Under the pieces are notes generated by a model. The model was not told the origin of the DNA. It did not search any database and saw nothing but the letters and a program-made list of their open reading frames with translations. Positions 1 to 7,705 of a stretch of DNA of 29,857 nucleotides are shown here, piece after piece (the stretch's first letter is position 1; each line of letters begins with the position of its first letter). The position numbers and the translations under genes are program-made. The stretch is from Bacteroidales bacterium UBA1197 (lineage in GTDB: Bacteria; Bacteroidota; Bacteroidia; Bacteroidales; UBA932): the NCBI GenBank assembly GCA_002309995.1, contig DBYB01000015.1, positions 1 to 29,857 of the forward strand, given 5' to 3'.

Positions 1-911
1 CGGTTGTCGATGGGCTTGAGTTCCTTCTTGATATCCGTGTCGAGGCCTTCTCCGCGCTCGATTTCCATACTGTCGTCGGCAGCCTGGGCTTCCTCGCCGC
101 CGGCCTTGGGGGCATCTTTTTCGGCCTCGGTTTCAGCAGCCTTCGCGGCCTCCTCTGCAGCTTTAGCGGCAGCCTCAGCAGCGGCAGCGGCCTCTTCCGC
201 CTCGCGGGCAAGCCGCTCCTTCTCCGCACGCTCCTCTTCCTTCTGGCGGCGGCGCTCCTCGCGCTCTTCTTCCTTCTGGCGCCTGCGTTCCCCGCGCTCG
301 CGCTTAGCCTCCTCGATGGCGGCAATTTCCTCCTCGGTGGAAGGCTTGACCATCCCTATTCCGGCGAGGAAGGCGTTGAACTTGCGGGAGCTGAAGAACA
401 ACCACAGCGCAACGAGCAGCAATATCAGTATTGCAGTGGGAATCAGGCCCATCACCCTGCAGCCCCAGTCGGTAACAGCTGCACCGCAGGCGCCGCCCAG
501 GCCGCCGCCGAAGGCGTTGCCCAGGCCCGCCAGCCTGCCGGCATAAGCCAGCAGCAGGGACGCCGCAAACGCACCGCTGACGGTAAGCATCAGTGTGCGC
601 ATAAACGAAAGGATCCACTTTCCGGTAATCAGGCGCACGGACATCACGACCAGTATCACCAGCAGGGCTATGCTGCCGAGGCCGAGGAAGTCGCACACGA
701 AGAACTTGCCCGTCCTGTAGCCCAGGGAGCCGGCGGCGTTGGCCACCTCCTGTCCGGGCACGAAACTCATATCCTGCTTCCAGTGAAGAAGATAGGATAC
801 AATGGCTATGAGGATGAACACGGTGACGGCGGCCACGACGAAGCCCAGCAGCTTGACTGCCGAGGCCCTCTGGTTCTCGTCCCAGTTGCGTATGAATGCC
901 GGCGCTTTCAT
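1..911 (-). CDS. ftsK: DNA translocase FtsK, N-terminal part (cut by window edge)
   Basis: Reading the minus strand from the ATG at 911 gives an open frame of about 303 codons that runs off the left edge. The protein begins MKAPAFIRNWDENQRAS and has four hydrophobic segments at about residues 20-43, 75-95, 102-124 and 154-174. After these comes a highly charged Glu/Arg/Lys- and Ala-rich stretch from about residue 192, likely a coiled-coil linker. This is the layout of the FtsK/SpoIIIE membrane domain and linker. In that family a C-terminal RecA-like motor pumps chromosome ends through the division septum; the motor would lie outside the window. The start codon overlaps the stop of the upstream DUF4290 gene (TAATG), so the two are probably cotranscribed. 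The call rests on topology and family resemblance, because the diagnostic ATPase motifs are not visible. Confidence 0.72.
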   Translation of the reverse strand, partial: MKAPAFIRNWDENQRASAVKLLGFVVAAVTVFILIAIVSYLLHWKQDMSFVPGQEVANAAGSLGYRTGKFFVCDFLGLGSIALLVILVVMSVRLITGKWILSFMRTLMLTVSGAFAASLLLAYAGRLAGLGNAFGGGLGGACGAAVTDWGCRVMGLIPTAILILLLVALWLFFSSRKFNAFLAGIGMVKPSTEEEIAAIEEAKRERGERRRQKEEEREERRRQKEEERAEKERLAREAEEAAAAAEAAAKAAEEAAKAAETEAEKDAPKAGGEEAQAADDSMEIERGEGLDTDIKKELKPIDN

Positions 912-1579
912 TACTTTCTCTTGCCCTTGTTGTTCTTGCGGAAGCCGTTGCGGTTCTTGCCGCCCTGGCCGACGTTGATGTTCAGGCCGGGACGGGAGAA
1001 GTTCGCCTCTGCATTGATCTGATGAAGCACTATGCCCTCCGGCACCTTGAGCTTATGGTCGGAGAGCTTCTCGATGTCTTTGAAGATGGTTTCGTCGGAC
1101 ACGCTGTCCTTGTTCCAGATGAGGTACTGCTGCCTCATATAGATGGCCAGCGAGCGTATCATTTCGGTCTTGAGTTCCCCGTCGGGTTCGTCGCAGAGGA
1201 GTTTGATAATCTTCTCTATGTTGCGGCCGTAGTGGGTGGCCTTTATCTTGTCGCCCTTCATCGGGATGGGGACGGGGCGGGTGTTGAACTCTTCCGCCAC
1301 GGGGCAGGGATAAGGTGAATCAACGTCCAGGTCGAAGCCCGCAATCATATAGAGGTGGTCCCAGAGTTTGTGGTCGTAATTGTCCAGCTGGCGCACCTGG
1401 GGATTGAGGAGCTCCATCACCTTGATGATGGCGCGGGCCTGTTCAGTGCGCTTCTCCCTGTCGGGAATCTCCTTCATCTTCTCCACCATCTTGAGCACGC
1501 TGCGGCCGTATTCGGGCATTTCGAGCCTCTCCCTTTCCGTATTGTAATCCAGTCCGATATTTATCGATCTCTCTTCCAT
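911..1579 (-). CDS. DUF4290 family protein
   Basis: A 222-residue soluble protein beginning MEERSINIGLDYNTERERLE. The N-terminal motif (LDYNTER..L..PEYGR) and the conserved middle (LDNYDHKLWDHLYMIAGF) match my recollection of DUF4290, a Bacteroidetes family of unknown function. No signal peptide or membrane segment is present. The C-terminus is basic and Gly/Asn-rich (about residues 198-222), which suggests nucleic-acid or ribosome contact, but this is inference. The frame stays open upstream to 1675. I start at 1579 because the family sequence begins there and because a TATATTTG -7 element (1611-1604) lies inside the longer frame. The stop overlaps the ftsK start. The neighbouring plus-strand cassette is transcribed divergently. 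Confidence 0.8.
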   Translation of the reverse strand: MEERSINIGLDYNTERERLEMPEYGRSVLKMVEKMKEIPDREKRTEQARAIIKVMELLNPQVRQLDNYDHKLWDHLYMIAGFDLDVDSPYPCPVAEEFNTRPVPIPMKGDKIKATHYGRNIEKIIKLLCDEPDGELKTEMIRSLAIYMRQQYLIWNKDSVSDETIFKDIEKLSDHKLKVPEGIVLHQINAEANFSRPGLNINVGQGGKNRNGFRKNNKGKRK

Positions 1580-1603
1580 TATTCGTCTATTAAAGTCAGA
1601 AAG

Positions 1604-1611
1604 CAAATATA
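1604..1611 (-). promoter_or_regulatory. -7 promoter element of the DUF4290-ftsK unit
   Basis: Read on the minus strand this is TATATTTG, a perfect match to the Bacteroidetes -7 consensus TAnnTTTG. It lies 24 bases before the DUF4290 ATG at 1579. No convincing -33 TTTG is seen at the usual distance. Confidence 0.65.
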
Positions 1612-1650
1612 CGCTTTTCCGCGCAAACATAAAAATCAAAATTTTAATTC

Positions 1651-1658
1651 TATCTTTG
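1651..1658 (+). promoter_or_regulatory. -7 promoter element of the HprK-like/PqqD/ABC cassette
   Basis: TATCTTTG matches TAnnTTTG and sits only 9 bases before the ATG at 1668. Transcription would start about 4 bases after the element, leaving a 5' leader of roughly 6 bases. The cassette therefore appears to be expressed from a nearly leaderless mRNA. The upstream 20 bases are strongly AT-rich. Confidence 0.65.
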
Positions 1659-1667
1659 TAGGTTGAA

Positions 1668-2555
1668 ATGACCAAGTATTACAAAGTAGCAGAACACGTT
1701 TTTTCGCTGGAGATGACCGACAGCTGCACGCTGTGGGGCCGCCTCTCGCAGTACGACCCTTTCATCGTCGGCAAGCCCGGCACGGAGCCCCTTTTCGGCC
1801 TCAGGCTCGACGAAGGCCACTACACTCCTGCCGAGAACCGCTCGGTGATGTACGATGCCCCCACGGAAGACGGGGAAACCGTCATACGCCTCTTCAAGGA
1901 GGCCGACGGCTGGTCCTTCGATATGTCTCCCGATAAGAGCATCGAGCCCCGCTGCCATGTGCTGACAAGCGAAGATTTCAGCTCCGCCGTACTCTATCTC
2001 GACAACCGCCGCGTGAGCGACGCCATCTTCGGCATCAACAATGCAATGATGCTGCTATTCGCCTTCCGCACCGCCCCCTTGGGCACCCTGGAACTTCACG
2101 CCTCGATGGTGAGTAATTCCGGCAAGGCCTTCCTGTTCCTGGCCCGCAGCGGCACCGGCAAGAGCACGCACAGCAGCCTCTGGCTCAAGCATGTACCCGG
2201 CACCGAACTGATGAACGACGACAACCCCATCGTGCGCGTCTGGCCCGACGGAAGGGTTATCGCCTACGGTTCCCCCTGGAGCGGCAAGACCCCCTGCTAC
2301 CGTAACGTAGAGGCCCCGGCGGGCGCCTTCGTGCGCATCAAGAGAAGCCCCGAGAACCGGATTTCCCGCCTCAACATACTGCAGTCGTACGCCCTGATGT
2401 ACTCATCCTGCTCCGGCTTCAAGGCCGACAGGGCGATGGCGGACGGCCTGCACGCCACCCTCGAGGCAGCAGTCACCAACGTCCCCTGCTACGAACTTGA
2501 ATGTCGTCCGGACGAAGAAGCGGCCCGCGTGTGCTCCGCAGAAGTGCTGAAATGA
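1668..2555 (+). CDS. HPr-kinase-like (HprK-type) P-loop protein of a peptide-modification cassette
   Basis: A 295-residue cytoplasmic protein. Its C-terminal half has an HprK/PEP-carboxykinase-type fold signature. His144 lies in LELHASMV, a P-loop ARSGTGKST spans about residues 159-167, and the acidic pair Asp184-Asp185 (LMNDDNP) may bind metal. The first 120 residues match nothing I can name. True HPr kinases act on the PTS protein HPr, but no PTS gene is present here. HprK-like proteins in RiPP clusters (for example lasso-peptide kinases) phosphorylate precursor peptides. The tight linkage to PqqD-like and exporter genes favours such a role, which remains inference. The stop overlaps the next start (ATGA at 2552-2555). 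It is the first gene of a four-gene operon. Confidence 0.72.
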   Translation: MTKYYKVAEHVFSLEMTDSCTLWGRLSQYDPFIVGKPGTEPLFGLRLDEGHYTPAENRSVMYDAPTEDGETVIRLFKEADGWSFDMSPDKSIEPRCHVLTSEDFSSAVLYLDNRRVSDAIFGINNAMMLLFAFRTAPLGTLELHASMVSNSGKAFLFLARSGTGKSTHSSLWLKHVPGTELMNDDNPIVRVWPDGRVIAYGSPWSGKTPCYRNVEAPAGAFVRIKRSPENRISRLNILQSYALMYSSCSGFKADRAMADGLHATLEAAVTNVPCYELECRPDEEAARVCSAEVLK

Positions 2556-3010
2556 ACGCCCGCCGCATCATACTTCCCAACGCCATAATGCTGGGCGAGG
2601 CCACCCGAATGCTGGAGGAGGGCCATTCCGTGACCATAATGACCAAGGGTAACAGTATGTCCCCCTTCATCCGCGGCGAGCGCGACAGCGTGACGCTGGT
2701 GAAGAAGGAGAAGGTGGAAGTCGGCGACATCGCCCTGTGCCATCTGGGCAACGGGCGCTACGTGCTGCACCGCGTGTACGCCATCAACGGCGACAAAGTG
2801 CGCCTGAAGGGCGACGGCAACCTCGACGCCACCGAAGCCTGCACCCTTTCCGACGTGTGCGGAGTGGTGAGCGTGATACTCCGCGGCGAGAAGCCCCGCT
2901 TTCGCTGCGACAGCCCGTGCTTCAAGCGTGCCAGCCGCCGCTGGGTGCGCGCCCCGAGAATCGTAAGACGCATTTGCTTAGGAATTTACAGAAGAATCAA
3001 GATATTATGA
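2552..3010 (+). CDS. S24/S26-type (signal-peptidase-like) protein
   Basis: A 152-residue protein. The start at 2552 overlaps the upstream stop by four bases and is preferred over the in-frame ATG at 2501, which would lie well inside the preceding gene. The motif TKGNSMSP puts a candidate catalytic Ser at residue 35. VGDI is near 57-60, LHRV supplies His73, and KGDGN follows at 86-90. Ser and His in these positions resemble the S26 branch that uses a Ser-His dyad (SipW/ER type) rather than Ser-Lys. There is no N-terminal membrane anchor, unlike ordinary type I signal peptidases, so it probably acts in the cytoplasm or with the ABC exporter. The C-terminus is strongly basic with many Arg residues. 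A leader-peptide protease role is plausible but unproven. Confidence 0.72.
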   Translation: MNARRIILPNAIMLGEATRMLEEGHSVTIMTKGNSMSPFIRGERDSVTLVKKEKVEVGDIALCHLGNGRYVLHRVYAINGDKVRLKGDGNLDATEACTLSDVCGVVSVILRGEKPRFRCDSPCFKRASRRWVRAPRIVRRICLGIYRRIKIL

Positions 3011-3276
3011 AGACAGTCGAAGGTTTCACCCTGCGTACCCTTGCCAAAGAGTACATCATAACCGCTGAGAAAGTCACCAACATCAATTTCAACAAGCTGA
3101 TCTCCCTCAACGAGTCAGCCGCCTACCTGTGGGAATCCGTGCAGGGCAAGGAATTCGACGCCGACACCCTGGCCGACCTGCTGGTCGAGCGCTACGAGGT
3201 AGACCGCGAGACCGCTTTCAAGGACTCCGAGGCTATCATCCTCAAGTGGAAGGAAGCCGGAATAGTCACTGACTGA
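3007..3276 (+). CDS. PqqD-family protein (RiPP recognition element)
   Basis: An 89-residue protein whose ATG overlaps the upstream stop (ATGA, 3007-3010). The PqqD pattern is clear. A beta-rich N-half is followed by the LNESAAYLWE motif at about residues 35-44. Then comes an acidic helical C-half (DTLADLLVERYEVD...) ending in a short helix that contains WKEAGIV. PqqD-like domains bind leader peptides and present them to modifying enzymes or proteases. No radical SAM enzyme, cyclodehydratase or asparagine-synthetase-like cyclase sits beside it, so the partner may be the HprK-like or S26-like protein. The longer in-frame ATG at 2737 is rejected because it lies inside the preceding gene. Confidence 0.85.
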   Translation: MKTVEGFTLRTLAKEYIITAEKVTNINFNKLISLNESAAYLWESVQGKEFDADTLADLLVERYEVDRETAFKDSEAIILKWKEAGIVTD

Positions 3277-4910
3277 TGAGACCGTTCCGCGAATGTTACC
3301 GGGGCCTGGTGAGGACCTTGCGTCCGCACCGTCTCCGCATCCTGGTGAGCATCCTGATAGGGCTTGCCGGGGTTGCGGCGTCCCTGGCGTTCGTGTGGGC
3401 TTCCAAGAAGGTCGTTGACGTGGCCACCGGTGCCAGCCACGGTGAACTCATGACCTTCGTCACCATACTGCTGGCAATTATGCTGGTGCAGGTAATCACC
3501 CGCATCGGCGCCAATTACTGGCAGGGCCTGGTGGTAGTTAAGGTGCAGAACAAACTGCGGGCCTCGATGTTCCGCAAAGTGATGTTCAGCACCTGGTCCG
3601 GCAAGGATAAACTGCACAGCGGCGACACCGTGAGCCGTCTGGAAGAAGACATCCGGGTTGTAGTGGACTTCGTGTGCGTGAGCCTGCCGGACATAATGAT
3701 AACCCTGACCCAGTTGGTAGCGGCTTCCGTCTATATCTTCATACTCTCCCCCAACCTGGCCTGGATACTGATTATCATAATGCCCGTTGCCGTGCTGTTC
3801 AGCCGCCTGTTCTTCAAGAAACTGCGCCAGTTGAGCAACGAGATCCGCGCCGCCGACGCAAAGGTGCAGGGGCACATCCAGGAGAATACGCAGAGACGCA
3901 TCCTGGTGCGTATGCTTGGAGCCACAGCGCGCGTGCTCGAGAGGCTCGGGGGCCTGCAGCAGACCGTTTACGACAAGACCATCGTGCGCCTCAACTACAA
4001 CGCGATATCCAGGGGCTTTATGCACCTCGGGTTCGCTTCCGGCTATGCCCTGGTGTTCCTCTGGGGTGTTTTCGGCCTGCGCGACGGCACTCTGGGATAC
4101 GGTACGATGGTGGCCTTCCTGCAACTGGTCGGCCAGGTTCAGCGGCCAGTGGCCGGACTGGCCTCCCAGATTCCTGCTTTCATCAAGGCACTCGCTTCTG
4201 AAGACCGCCTTATGGATATTGACCTCGCCACGCAGGAAGAGGAAGGAGAGGATATCGTGCTCTCCGGTGCTCCCGGGGTGAAGGTGGAGAATCTCAGTTT
4301 CACCTACGAGGGGAGCCGCAGTTCCGTGGTCAAGGGGCTTGACTTCGATTTCAAGCCCGGTTCAATGACAGCCATCGTGGGCTCCACCGGCGCCGGCAAG
4401 TCCACCCTGATCAGGGTCATAATGGCCCTGCTCCCCCCGGACAGCGGAAATGTTACGCTATACGAAGCCGGCGTACAGAGCGTCCCTTCCGGCGTGCGCA
4501 CCCGCTGCAACTTTATGTATGTGCCTCAGGGCAATAGTCTTATGAGCGGCACCATACGCGAGAACCTGCTGATGGCCGACCCTGCTGCAGATGAGGCACG
4601 CCTGCACGAGGCCCTGCATCTCGCCGCTGCAGATTTCGTATATGAACTGGAGAACGGGCTGGATACGGTCTGCGCCGAGATTGGCGCCGGCCTGAGCGAG
4701 GGACAGGCCCAGCGTATTGCCATTGCCCGCGCCCTGCTGCGTCCCGGCGGCATACTTGTGCTCGACGAGGCCACCTCGGCCCTCGACGCCGATACGGAAC
4801 TGGAGCTGCTCGAGCGGCTCGGTGCCCGCTACAGGGGCAGCAAGACCATACTGTGCATCACGCACCGTCCCGCCGCAACTTCCTACGCGGACGCGGTCCT
4901 CAAACTTTAG
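3276..4910 (+). CDS. ABC exporter, fused membrane and ATPase domains
   Basis: A 544-residue half-transporter. Residues about 20-300 hold five or six hydrophobic segments of a type I exporter membrane domain. Residues about 335-544 form the ATPase: Walker A GSTGAGKST (369-377), Q-loop near VPQGN (417-420), signature LSEGQ (473-477), Walker B ILVLDE (493-498) and switch His530. There is no N-terminal C39 peptidase domain, so leader removal, if any, would need a separate enzyme such as the S26-like protein two genes upstream. The start overlaps the PqqD stop by one base (TGATG). It is the last gene of the cassette and ends 16 bases from a convergent gene. The likely role is export of a small peptide or lipid-like product; the substrate is unknown. 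Confidence 0.88.
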   Translation: MRPFRECYRGLVRTLRPHRLRILVSILIGLAGVAASLAFVWASKKVVDVATGASHGELMTFVTILLAIMLVQVITRIGANYWQGLVVVKVQNKLRASMFRKVMFSTWSGKDKLHSGDTVSRLEEDIRVVVDFVCVSLPDIMITLTQLVAASVYIFILSPNLAWILIIIMPVAVLFSRLFFKKLRQLSNEIRAADAKVQGHIQENTQRRILVRMLGATARVLERLGGLQQTVYDKTIVRLNYNAISRGFMHLGFASGYALVFLWGVFGLRDGTLGYGTMVAFLQLVGQVQRPVAGLASQIPAFIKALASEDRLMDIDLATQEEEGEDIVLSGAPGVKVENLSFTYEGSRSSVVKGLDFDFKPGSMTAIVGSTGAGKSTLIRVIMALLPPDSGNVTLYEAGVQSVPSGVRTRCNFMYVPQGNSLMSGTIRENLLMADPAADEARLHEALHLAAADFVYELENGLDTVCAEIGAGLSEGQAQRIAIARALLRPGGILVLDEATSALDADTELELLERLGARYRGSKTILCITHRPAATSYADAVLKL

Positions 4911-4926
4911 CCTGATTATTTCAGAT

Positions 4927-6462
4927 TCAGATTCCGGATCCGGCTGCCACGGCGCTGCGGATTCCGTCGATCGCACTGCTCACGATTCCTCCGGAATACC
5001 CGGCTCCCTCGCCGCAGGGATACACTCCCGGCAGGCCGATGGCCTCAAGCGTCCCGGGGTCGCGCGGTACGCGAATGGGCGACGAGGTGCGTGACTCAAC
5101 ACCCAACAGCAGCGCGGCGTTGGTGTAGTATCCCTTCATCTTCACCCTCGGGAAGGCCTTCTGCAGGCGCTGGGCCACGATTGGCGGCAGCAATTCGTGT
5201 AGCGGCGCGCTTATCACACCGGGGAAATATGAGGTCGGCGGCATCTTCTTGCTGATTCTGCCGAGGCAGAAATCTTCCATACGCTGTGCGGGAGCGGCCA
5301 TCGGATTCTGCGGCAGGTCCTTTTCCCCGCTGCAGCGGCGCCGTTCGCAATAATCGAACATCTCCCGTTCCACCTTTTGCTGGAAGTCCATCAGCCTGAA
5401 GGGACTGCTGCCGGGCACGTCTTCCGGTTCGATTTGGACCACCACGCCGGCATTGGCGAACTTTCCGCTGCGGCCGGAATTGGACATACCGTTGAGCACC
5501 ACCGTCCGGGGTTCCGTGGACGACGGCACCAGAATGCCTCCGGGGCACATACAGAAAGAGAACACTCCCCTGCCGTCCACCTGCTCCACGAAGGAATACT
5601 CAGCCGCCGGCACTCCGGGCTTCCAGGTGCCGTGATACTGGTGGAAGTTTATTTTCTCCTGCGGATGCTCAACCCGCACGCCGAGCGCAAAACCTTTGGC
5701 CTCCAGGGGCACGCCGCCGCGCTCCAGCATCTCGTACACGTCGCGGGCGGAATGGCCGGTGGCCAGGATAATCCTGCGGCCGGAGAAGCGCTTGCCGTCG
5801 GCGCAGACTGCCGTCCATCCCTCAGGTTCCGTGCGCTCGAGCGCCGTTACCCGGGCCCCGAAGTGATATTCCCCGCCGCGCGCAATAACGCACTTGCGAA
5901 TATTCTCCACCACCGCCGGCAACTTGTCGGAGCCGATATGCGGATGGGCGTCGATCAGTATGTCCGACGAGGCCCCGAACGCCACCAGCTGGTGCAGCAC
6001 CTCGCGGTTGTCGCCCCTCTTGGAGGAACGGGTGTAGAGTTTGCCGTCGGAGAACGCTCCGGCGCCTCCCTCGCCGTAGCAGTAGTTGGAATCCGGATCC
6101 ACCACTCCCTCGCGGGACAGGCGAGCCATATCGAACTTGCGCGCGTGGACGTCTTTACCGCGCTCCAGCACCACCGGCTTCAGGCCCAGCGTGAGGAGTT
6201 TGAGGGCGGCGAACATTCCGGCCGGGCCGGCGCCCACCACCAGTACCGCAGGGGCGTCGTGCACGTCCTGATAAGGCTCCTGAACATATGCCGCAGACTC
6301 CTCACCGGGCTCGTAAGCCTCATACTGATAGCGCCATACGGGTTCCTTGCGGGCGTCTATTGAGCGCTTCTTCAATACCCAGCGCAATCCTCCGGCCCTG
6401 GCTTCTATCTCCTTGAGCCTGGGTTCTCGCGTAAGCGGACAACTTATCTCGAATTCCTTCAT
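4927..6462 (-). CDS. FAD-dependent dehydrogenase (uncharacterised COG2509-like)
   Basis: A 511-residue flavoprotein. After an N-terminal domain of about 85 residues comes a Rossmann dinucleotide-binding motif, VVGAGPAGMFAALKLLTLG. This is followed by LERG, a glycine-rich GEGGAGAFSDGKLYTR, a second nucleotide-binding strand (RRIILATGHSARD) and a C-terminal FAD-contact segment (GEGAGYSGGIVSSAIDG). This pattern matches the widespread NAD(P)/FAD-dependent oxidoreductases sometimes called uncharacterised FAD-dependent dehydrogenases; the substrate is not known. The open frame reaches 6597, but I start at 6462 (MKEFEISCPL) because the upstream part would run through a divergent promoter region. It is convergent with the ABC transporter and divergent from the SGNH lipoprotein gene. 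Confidence 0.82.
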   Translation of the reverse strand: MKEFEISCPLTREPRLKEIEARAGGLRWVLKKRSIDARKEPVWRYQYEAYEPGEESAAYVQEPYQDVHDAPAVLVVGAGPAGMFAALKLLTLGLKPVVLERGKDVHARKFDMARLSREGVVDPDSNYCYGEGGAGAFSDGKLYTRSSKRGDNREVLHQLVAFGASSDILIDAHPHIGSDKLPAVVENIRKCVIARGGEYHFGARVTALERTEPEGWTAVCADGKRFSGRRIILATGHSARDVYEMLERGGVPLEAKGFALGVRVEHPQEKINFHQYHGTWKPGVPAAEYSFVEQVDGRGVFSFCMCPGGILVPSSTEPRTVVLNGMSNSGRSGKFANAGVVVQIEPEDVPGSSPFRLMDFQQKVEREMFDYCERRRCSGEKDLPQNPMAAPAQRMEDFCLGRISKKMPPTSYFPGVISAPLHELLPPIVAQRLQKAFPRVKMKGYYTNAALLLGVESRTSSPIRVPRDPGTLEAIGLPGVYPCGEGAGYSGGIVSSAIDGIRSAVAAGSGI

Positions 6463-6470
6463 AACGACCG

Positions 6471-6478
6471 CGAAATTA
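6471..6478 (-). promoter_or_regulatory. Possible -7 element for the FAD dehydrogenase gene
   Basis: The minus strand reads TAATTTCG, one mismatch from TAnnTTTG, 8 bases before the ATG at 6462. If used, it would give a leader of only about 5 bases. It is a weak match. Confidence 0.4.
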
Positions 6479-6490
6479 CGGATTATTTCA

Positions 6491-6498
6491 TATATTTG
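6491..6498 (+). promoter_or_regulatory. -7 promoter element of the SGNH lipoprotein gene
   Basis: TATATTTG is a perfect TAnnTTTG match, 22 bases before the ATG at 6521. Its position supports 6521 over the upstream in-frame ATG at 6347, which lies inside the opposing gene. Confidence 0.7.
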
Positions 6499-6520
6499 TA
6501 AGACTAAAAACCAAAAGGCA

Positions 6521-7696
6521 ATGAAAAAAATACTCCTCGCTTCGTTGATACTAGTGCTGGCCAGCTCCTGCGCCACCAGCCTGTACAACGTAACCAAATC
6601 CTACGACGACAAGCATTTCGCAAAGCTCCAGGCCGTATTGGACAACCCCACCACTCCCAAGAACGTGGCTTACAGCTTCACCGAGGCAGCCGACATCGGC
6701 CTCAAGGGCAAGATGTTCTACGATACTCCCAATCCCTACCAGCGTATCGACACCCTGAAGTACAAGGGTATGAGCAAGGGTGAGAACTTCCAGGCCCGCT
6801 GCTCGCCGGGTCTCACCGTGCAGTTCACCACCAACTCCACCACCATCAGCGTAAAGACCAAATGGGGCCAGGCATACAACACCGTTGCCACAATGCCGAT
6901 AGCCTACCGTGGCTACGACCTCTATATCAAGGACAAGAAGGGCAACTGGACCTGGGCCGCATCCGGCGCTCCCAAGAAAGAGGGCAGCGAGGAGAACCTC
7001 GTACTCATTAAGGATATGGCTCCCGGCGACAAGGACTGCATCCTTTACCTCCCCATCTACACCGAGATCAAATCTATACAGATTGGCGTCGAGGCAGGTT
7101 CTTATATCAGGAGGCTCGACAACCAGTTCCGCCACGCTATCGTGTTCCACGGCTCCTCCTACACGCACGGCGTAAGTACCAGCCGCCCCGGAATGAGTTA
7201 TCCGATGCAGTTCATGCGCAACACCGGTATGCAGGTACTCGGCTTCGGTATGAGCGGCAACTGCAAGATGCAACCTTATTTCGCTGATGTTCTGGTTGAC
7301 GTGGAGGCTGACGCATATGTTTTCGATTCCTTCTCGAATCCCGATTACAAGATGATAAAGGAGCGCCTCAAACCGTTCATCGACAAGCTTGTGGCCGCAC
7401 ATCCCGGCAAGCCCCTCATCTTCCAGCAGACCATCTACCGCGAGAACCGCAACTTCTCCATCACCTACAACGCCAGGGAGCAGGCCAAGCAGGATATGGC
7501 CAGCACCCTCTTCAACGAACTGCTGAAGGATCCCAAATACAAAGACGTGTATTTCATCCAGACCGACGCTTGCGGGAATGGCAAGCACGAATACTCAGTA
7601 GATGGCACGCATCCCGACGACTACGGCTACTATATGTGGTACAAGTCCATCGAGAAGCCCATCCTGACCATCCTGGCCAAATACGGAATCAAGTAG
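6521..7696 (+). CDS. SGNH/GDSL-family hydrolase lipoprotein
   Basis: A 391-residue protein with a lipoprotein signal (MKKILLASLILVLASSC, lipidated Cys17). Residues about 40-200 form a beta-rich N-domain of the type placed before SGNH hydrolase domains. The hydrolase begins at about 205. HGSSYTHG holds a candidate nucleophile Ser213 in the GxSxTxG pattern, followed by SRPGMSYP, then GMSGN (block with Asn247) and a terminal DGTHPDD with Asp361 and His364. All four SGNH blocks are recognisable, so the enzyme is probably active as an esterase or acetylesterase on carbohydrate or lipid substrates at the cell envelope. The residues after Cys17 (ATSLYN) lack the acidic surface-export motif, so a periplasmic-facing location is more likely. 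It converges with pbpC, with 9 bases between the stops. Confidence 0.82.
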   Translation: MKKILLASLILVLASSCATSLYNVTKSYDDKHFAKLQAVLDNPTTPKNVAYSFTEAADIGLKGKMFYDTPNPYQRIDTLKYKGMSKGENFQARCSPGLTVQFTTNSTTISVKTKWGQAYNTVATMPIAYRGYDLYIKDKKGNWTWAASGAPKKEGSEENLVLIKDMAPGDKDCILYLPIYTEIKSIQIGVEAGSYIRRLDNQFRHAIVFHGSSYTHGVSTSRPGMSYPMQFMRNTGMQVLGFGMSGNCKMQPYFADVLVDVEADAYVFDSFSNPDYKMIKERLKPFIDKLVAAHPGKPLIFQQTIYRENRNFSITYNAREQAKQDMASTLFNELLKDPKYKDVYFIQTDACGNGKHEYSVDGTHPDDYGYYMWYKSIEKPILTILAKYGIK

Positions 7697-7705
7697 CCTG
7701 AAGCG

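Noticed and set aside
4..546. Plus-strand open frame rich in Ala and Ser
   Set aside because: It is the complement of the Glu/Arg/Ala-rich linker of the FtsK-like protein on the minus strand. The low-complexity Ser/Ala/Arg composition is typical of an antisense reading.
3192..4124. 310-codon minus-strand frame opposite the ABC transporter
   Set aside because: It shows the composition of an antisense reading (many His, Gln and Gly), with no family motif and no promoter. The plus-strand gene has all ABC motifs.
1668..4910. Lasso-peptide biosynthesis cluster
   Set aside because: HprK-like, PqqD-like and ABC genes are shared with some lasso clusters, but the asparagine-synthetase-like cyclase, the transglutaminase-like protease and a precursor are all missing.
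4934..4943. Palindrome CCGGATCCGG as a terminator between the ABC and FAD genes
   Set aside because: It lies inside the last codons of the FAD dehydrogenase gene, is only ten bases long and has no T-run.
6347..6520. Upstream extension of the SGNH lipoprotein to the ATG at 6347
   Set aside because: The extension runs through the opposing gene and the -7 element. The start at 6521 gives an intact lipoprotein signal.
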